The position numbers and the translations under genes are program-made. Shown in pieces: positions 20,979-23,753 of a stretch of DNA of 23,753 bases. Location: contig JAHIPG010000236.1 in NCBI GenBank assembly GCA_018894775.1, positions 1-23,753 on the forward strand, written 5' to 3'. The stretch comes from Nanobdellota archaeon. Lineage in GTDB: Archaea; Nanobdellota; Nanobdellia; SCGC-AAA011-G17; VGLX01. Below the pieces are notes generated by a model that saw only the letters and a program-made list of their open reading frames with translations, searched no databases and was not told the origin of the DNA. The stretch's first letter is position 1. Each line of letters begins with the position of its first letter.

Positions 20979-23482
20979 AACAATTTCATACAATAGCAGT
21001 TCCGCATGCTGACATATTGGAAGGCAGATTAACAATGGACATATTTGCAGCAGACCTATGGGAAGTCTATAACAAAAGGGGGCCTGCAGAGTATAAAGAT
21101 GCAGAGTTATTCTTCAAGAAAACCTTCCTAACAAAGGGATTGGACACCTTAATGAAAGTTGTAGAGAAAAGGACAAGAGGCAAAGGCGGTGATTCTGTCA
21201 TACAGCTACAAACTCCTTTTGGTGGGGGTAAAACACACGCATTAATCGCCTTATACCACAAGGCAAGAGAATGGAAATCAAACATGTTTGTATTTGTAGG
21301 AGATAAATTATCACCTTCTGACACAATAATTTGGGAAGAGATGGAAAGGCAGCTAACAGGCCAGGTTAAAGAGCTAAAGGGCAAGGTTGTTCCATCTGGA
21401 GATAAGATTAGAAAAGTATTGGAATCAAAGGCGCCTGTTATCCTATTATTTGATGAACTAATAGAATACTTAATCCCATCAAGAGCTGTAGATATTGGAA
21501 AGACAACATTTGACTCGCAAGTACTGGCTTTTATAAAAAGGCTGTCAGAAGTTGTTAGCTCAATTGACAAAGCAATCATGCTTGTTACATCGCCCTCAAG
21601 AACGCATTACAGCTCAGATGACCAAAATCTGCTTAATCTATTATCAGAAAGGTTAGGAAGAATTGAAAAATCATTCACTCCTGTTGAAGAAGAGGAGATT
21701 TCAAGCATAATAAGGAAAAGACTATTCTCTAATATCGATGAAGAAGAATCTAAAAAGATTGTTGCAGAGACTGTAGAGTATTTCAAGAATGAGAATATTT
21801 TGCCGCAAGGTATTGAGCCAACAGAATATAAAGCAAAATTCATGGATTCTTACCCCTTCCTTCCAGATGTTGTTGAATGTTTCTATCACAGATGGGGAAG
21901 TTTCCCAACATTCCAGAGGACGAGAGGAGTTTTAAGGCTTTTATCTTTGGTTTTATATGGATTGAAAGCCGAAAATATCAGTTATATCTCACTGGCAGAT
22001 ATTGACTTAAAGAACACTGACTTAAGAAGAGAGTTGCTAAAGCACATAGGCAACGAGTTTGATGGAATTGTCTCGGCAGATATAACCGACAAAAACTCTG
22101 GCTCTAAGCAAGTAGATAAATCATTGGGTGACGCATTTAAGGGACTGCAAATCGGAACAAGAAGCGCAACAACAGTATTCCTGTATTCTTTCTCAGGAGG
22201 AACAAAGAAGGGAACATCAGTTATGGATGTTAAGAGAGCATCTTCGCTTATTTCAATACCATCTACAGTAGTTTCAGAAGCAGTAGATTTACTGAAGGAC
22301 AAGTTATTTTACATACAGCACCAGGCAGGCTTGATGTATTTCACAAACCAGCCTAACCTTAACAGAGTTCTACTTACAAAGATGGAAAATATTGATTTGA
22401 GGGAGATAACTGATATTGAGAAAGATTATCTAATAAATTTCACAAAGAAATCTCAGTTTAAAACATATATTTGGTCTCAGCAATCTAACGATATTATAGA
22501 TGATACTAGTCTCAAGTTAATCATCTTGAAGAACCAAGACAAATCTGCAATGAAGGAGATAGTTGAAAACAAAGGAAATTCTAAAAGGGTTAATAGAAAT
22601 ACAATTTTCTTTTTATCACCCATAGAGTCAAAAAAGCAGGAATTGGAAGCATCAATAAAGAGGAAGATTGCATTTGAGGAGCTTCAAACAGACAGCTCAA
22701 TAAACTTAAATGAAGAGCAAAAGAGGGAAATAAGAAACTCTTTGAAGAAAGAAGAGGAGAATGTGCAATCAAAGATAAGGGACGTCTACAGATTAATTTA
22801 TGTTCCATCAAAGAGCAAAATGGACGAACTTGATTTAGGAATTCCGACTTATGGGTTTGTAATGAGCCTATCAGAAGAGGTTTTTGAAAAGCTAAAGTCT
22901 GAAGGAACAATTATTGAAAAAATAGTTCCGCTGGTGCTCAAAGAGAGGTATCTAAAAGGGAAGAAGCATGTTTCAACAAAGCTGATTTATGAAAACGCAC
23001 TAAAGACGCTCGGTGAGGATAGGATTTTTAGCCAATCTGTGCTAGAAAATTGCATCAAAGAGGGAGTTAGGCAGGGAGTATATGGTTTGGGGGAGCTTAA
23101 AGACAACAAACAGATACCTGTTTATTGGAAGAAGGAGCCGGAAGTAGGTTTTGTTGAGAATGAAGTTTTGATTGATGCTGTAATCTGCCAGAAAGAGCTC
23201 GAGCCTAAGTTTGTGGAGAAAGAAGCAGAGCAACAAGCAGCAGATACACAAGCAAAGTTGGAAATATCAACCAAAGAAAATGCAATATTGGGTCTAGAAT
23301 TGCCAACAATCAAAGTTCCAAAAGGCAGAGTCTCACAAGTCATGGGTTTACTTAACTATATTCAGACCAAATTCAACATAGTGGAACTCAAAATAAGTGC
23401 CTCAGATGGCTCAATAAAGAAAGATGAGTATGAAAACAAAGTAAAAGAGGCATTGAAACAGATTGGTGTGGATATTGACTAA
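20975..23482 (+). CDS. DUF499 P-loop ATPase (BrxC/PglY-like)
   Basis: I chose ATG 20975 because it overlaps the methylase stop (ATGA) and AGGTGG lies five bases before it; GTG 20966 is less likely. The 835-residue product has the DUF499 start (FHTIAVPHADILEGRLTMDIF, of which residues 4-20 are most typical). Walker A TPFGGGKT is at 80-87 and Walker B LLFDE ends at Asp160-Glu161. A large helical C-terminal half has a winged-helix-like part and a Lys/Glu-rich coiled stretch. In BREX type 2 and 3 this family (PglY/BrxC) is the large ATPase that works with the methylase and PglZ. The protein is shorter than many PglY proteins (about 1200 residues). It is the last gene of the operon, and no PglZ follows. 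Confidence 0.85.
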   Translation: MKQFHTIAVPHADILEGRLTMDIFAADLWEVYNKRGPAEYKDAELFFKKTFLTKGLDTLMKVVEKRTRGKGGDSVIQLQTPFGGGKTHALIALYHKAREWKSNMFVFVGDKLSPSDTIIWEEMERQLTGQVKELKGKVVPSGDKIRKVLESKAPVILLFDELIEYLIPSRAVDIGKTTFDSQVLAFIKRLSEVVSSIDKAIMLVTSPSRTHYSSDDQNLLNLLSERLGRIEKSFTPVEEEEISSIIRKRLFSNIDEEESKKIVAETVEYFKNENILPQGIEPTEYKAKFMDSYPFLPDVVECFYHRWGSFPTFQRTRGVLRLLSLVLYGLKAENISYISLADIDLKNTDLRRELLKHIGNEFDGIVSADITDKNSGSKQVDKSLGDAFKGLQIGTRSATTVFLYSFSGGTKKGTSVMDVKRASSLISIPSTVVSEAVDLLKDKLFYIQHQAGLMYFTNQPNLNRVLLTKMENIDLREITDIEKDYLINFTKKSQFKTYIWSQQSNDIIDDTSLKLIILKNQDKSAMKEIVENKGNSKRVNRNTIFFLSPIESKKQELEASIKRKIAFEELQTDSSINLNEEQKREIRNSLKKEEENVQSKIRDVYRLIYVPSKSKMDELDLGIPTYGFVMSLSEEVFEKLKSEGTIIEKIVPLVLKERYLKGKKHVSTKLIYENALKTLGEDRIFSQSVLENCIKEGVRQGVYGLGELKDNKQIPVYWKKEPEVGFVENEVLIDAVICQKELEPKFVEKEAEQQAADTQAKLEISTKENAILGLELPTIKVPKGRVSQVMGLLNYIQTKFNIVELKISASDGSIKKDEYENKVKEALKQIGVDID

Positions 23483-23508
23483 AATAATAAAATACAAATG
23501 AAAATAAC

Positions 23509-23592
23509 ATGCAATACAAGTTTAGTCCATCAAGTTTGAGTCTTCTGAAGGAATGCCCCATCAACCGCAATCCTGCCCTATCAACCATGTAA
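23509..23592 (+). pseudogene. Truncated start of a PD-(D/E)XK (Cas4/RecB-like) nuclease
   Basis: The frame from ATG 23509 reads MQYKFSPSSLSLLKECP, the typical opening of a PD-(D/E)XK nuclease family (S-x-S-x-L-x-x-x-x-x-CP). After about 17 codons the similarity stops, and the frame ends at 23592 after ten unrelated codons. The break coincides with a direct repeat (TGCCCCATCAACC at 23554-23566, TGCCCTATCAACC at 23574-23586). This suggests a deletion or insertion that destroyed a nuclease gene that once followed the BREX-like operon. Confidence 0.35.
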
Positions 23593-23613
23593 CCACGCCC
23601 TGAACCTCGTTTG

Positions 23614-23644
23614 GTCGCCTCAGCCCCTATGGGGCTTCGGCGAC
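23614..23644. terminator. GC-rich hairpin after the BREX-like operon
   Basis: GTCGCC (23614-23619) pairs with GGCGAC (23639-23644), and AGCCCC (23622-23627) with GGGGCT (23631-23636). There is a two-by-two pyrimidine mismatch between the stems and the loop TAT. It is a strong structure in an A/T-rich region. It may end the upstream transcript or be part of a repeated element or replication-linked structure. Confidence 0.4.
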
Positions 23645-23650
23645 GCCATG

Positions 23651-23659
23651 TTTATAATC
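23651..23659 (+). promoter_or_regulatory. TATA box for the Orc1/Cdc6-like gene
   Basis: TTTATAATC is 24-32 bases before ATG 23683, as expected for a leaderless archaeal transcript. No ribosome binding site precedes the ATG, which fits. Confidence 0.4.
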
Positions 23660-23682
23660 CTGTAATCTGTTTTTGTTTTCTG

Positions 23683-23753
23683 ATGGGAAGCATTATCTCT
23701 GATCCTAAACCGCTTGAAGCTGATTTTGTTCCACCAAGCCTGCCGCACAGGGA
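23683..23753 (+). CDS. Start of a putative Orc1/Cdc6-type AAA+ replication protein (partial)
   Basis: The last 23 codons of the window read MGSIISDPKPLEADFVPP followed by SLPHR. A short N-terminal lead with Asp-x-x-x-Leu, then Asp-Phe/Tyr-Val-Pro and Leu-Pro-His-Arg, is the characteristic opening of archaeal Orc1/Cdc6 origin-binding proteins (normally about 400 residues, followed by Glu-x-Glu). The gene runs off the window, so the ATPase motifs cannot be checked. If correct, a replication origin may lie just upstream, since archaeal origins usually flank such genes, or the island may belong to a plasmid-like element. Another AAA ATPase with a similar lead is possible. Confidence 0.5.
   Translation, partial: MGSIISDPKPLEADFVPPSLPHR

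Noticed and set aside
21067..21579. 170-codon minus-strand frame inside the DUF499 gene
   Set aside because: It lies opposite the well-supported Walker A and B region and has no coding features of its own.

Overview
The window looks like an accessory (defence-island) region of an archaeon, probably a euryarchaeon; the exact lineage cannot be read from it. The signs are A/T-rich DNA, archaeal TATA-type boxes (for example TTTATATA at 13623-13630), T-rich tracts after genes, a zinc-hook SMC-like ATPase of archaeal type, a PAPS-reductase/ferredoxin fusion of the kind seen in methanogen relatives, and the apparent first codons of an Orc1/Cdc6-type replication protein at the right edge.

Left part (1-3580, + strand): small, poorly conserved genes separated by repeat-rich spacers. 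They are a possible tiny membrane protein, a very basic 99-residue protein made of two copies of one motif plus a lysine-rich tail, a coupled pair of small hypothetical genes, a GIY-YIG nuclease, and a PrsW-like membrane protease. A diverged intergenic repeat follows or precedes the last two genes.

Centre-left (3585-11722, - strand): a compact operon of eight genes, transcribed right to left. In order they are an unknown 263-residue protein, a single-domain AAA+ ATPase, an unknown 119-residue protein, an unlisted 53-residue protein, a DndD/Rad50-like zinc-hook ATPase, a DndC-like PAPS-reductase domain fused to a two-cluster ferredoxin, a PD-(D/E)XK nuclease, and a BrxD-like (DUF2791 type) P-loop ATPase. 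Overlapping or nearly touching reading frames argue for one unit. It resembles a sulfur-based DNA modification and restriction system, but it has no recognisable DndA, DndB, DndE, DndFGH, Ssp or Pbe partners. This is the best candidate for an undescribed system in the window.

Centre-right (11996-13462, + strand): a DarT-like DNA ADP-ribosyltransferase carrying an extra zinc-ribbon N-terminus, followed by a stand-alone DarG-like macro-domain antitoxin. A short ribbon-helix-helix regulator follows (13664-13819), with an excellent TATA box and flanking inverted repeats.

Right part (13873-23482, + strand): a tightly coupled five-gene operon. It encodes a small possible nuclease, a 1111-residue SNF2 helicase with a C-terminal DUF3883-like domain, a gamma-glutamylcyclotransferase-fold protein, a DUF1156 adenine methyltransferase (PglXI-like) and a DUF499 ATPase (BrxC/PglY-like). 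The helicase, methylase and ATPase are the core of a type 3 BREX-like cassette, but no PglZ is present. Downstream lie a truncated nuclease start, a GC-rich hairpin and the putative Orc1/Cdc6 start. All functional statements rest on motif recognition by eye; no database search was possible.
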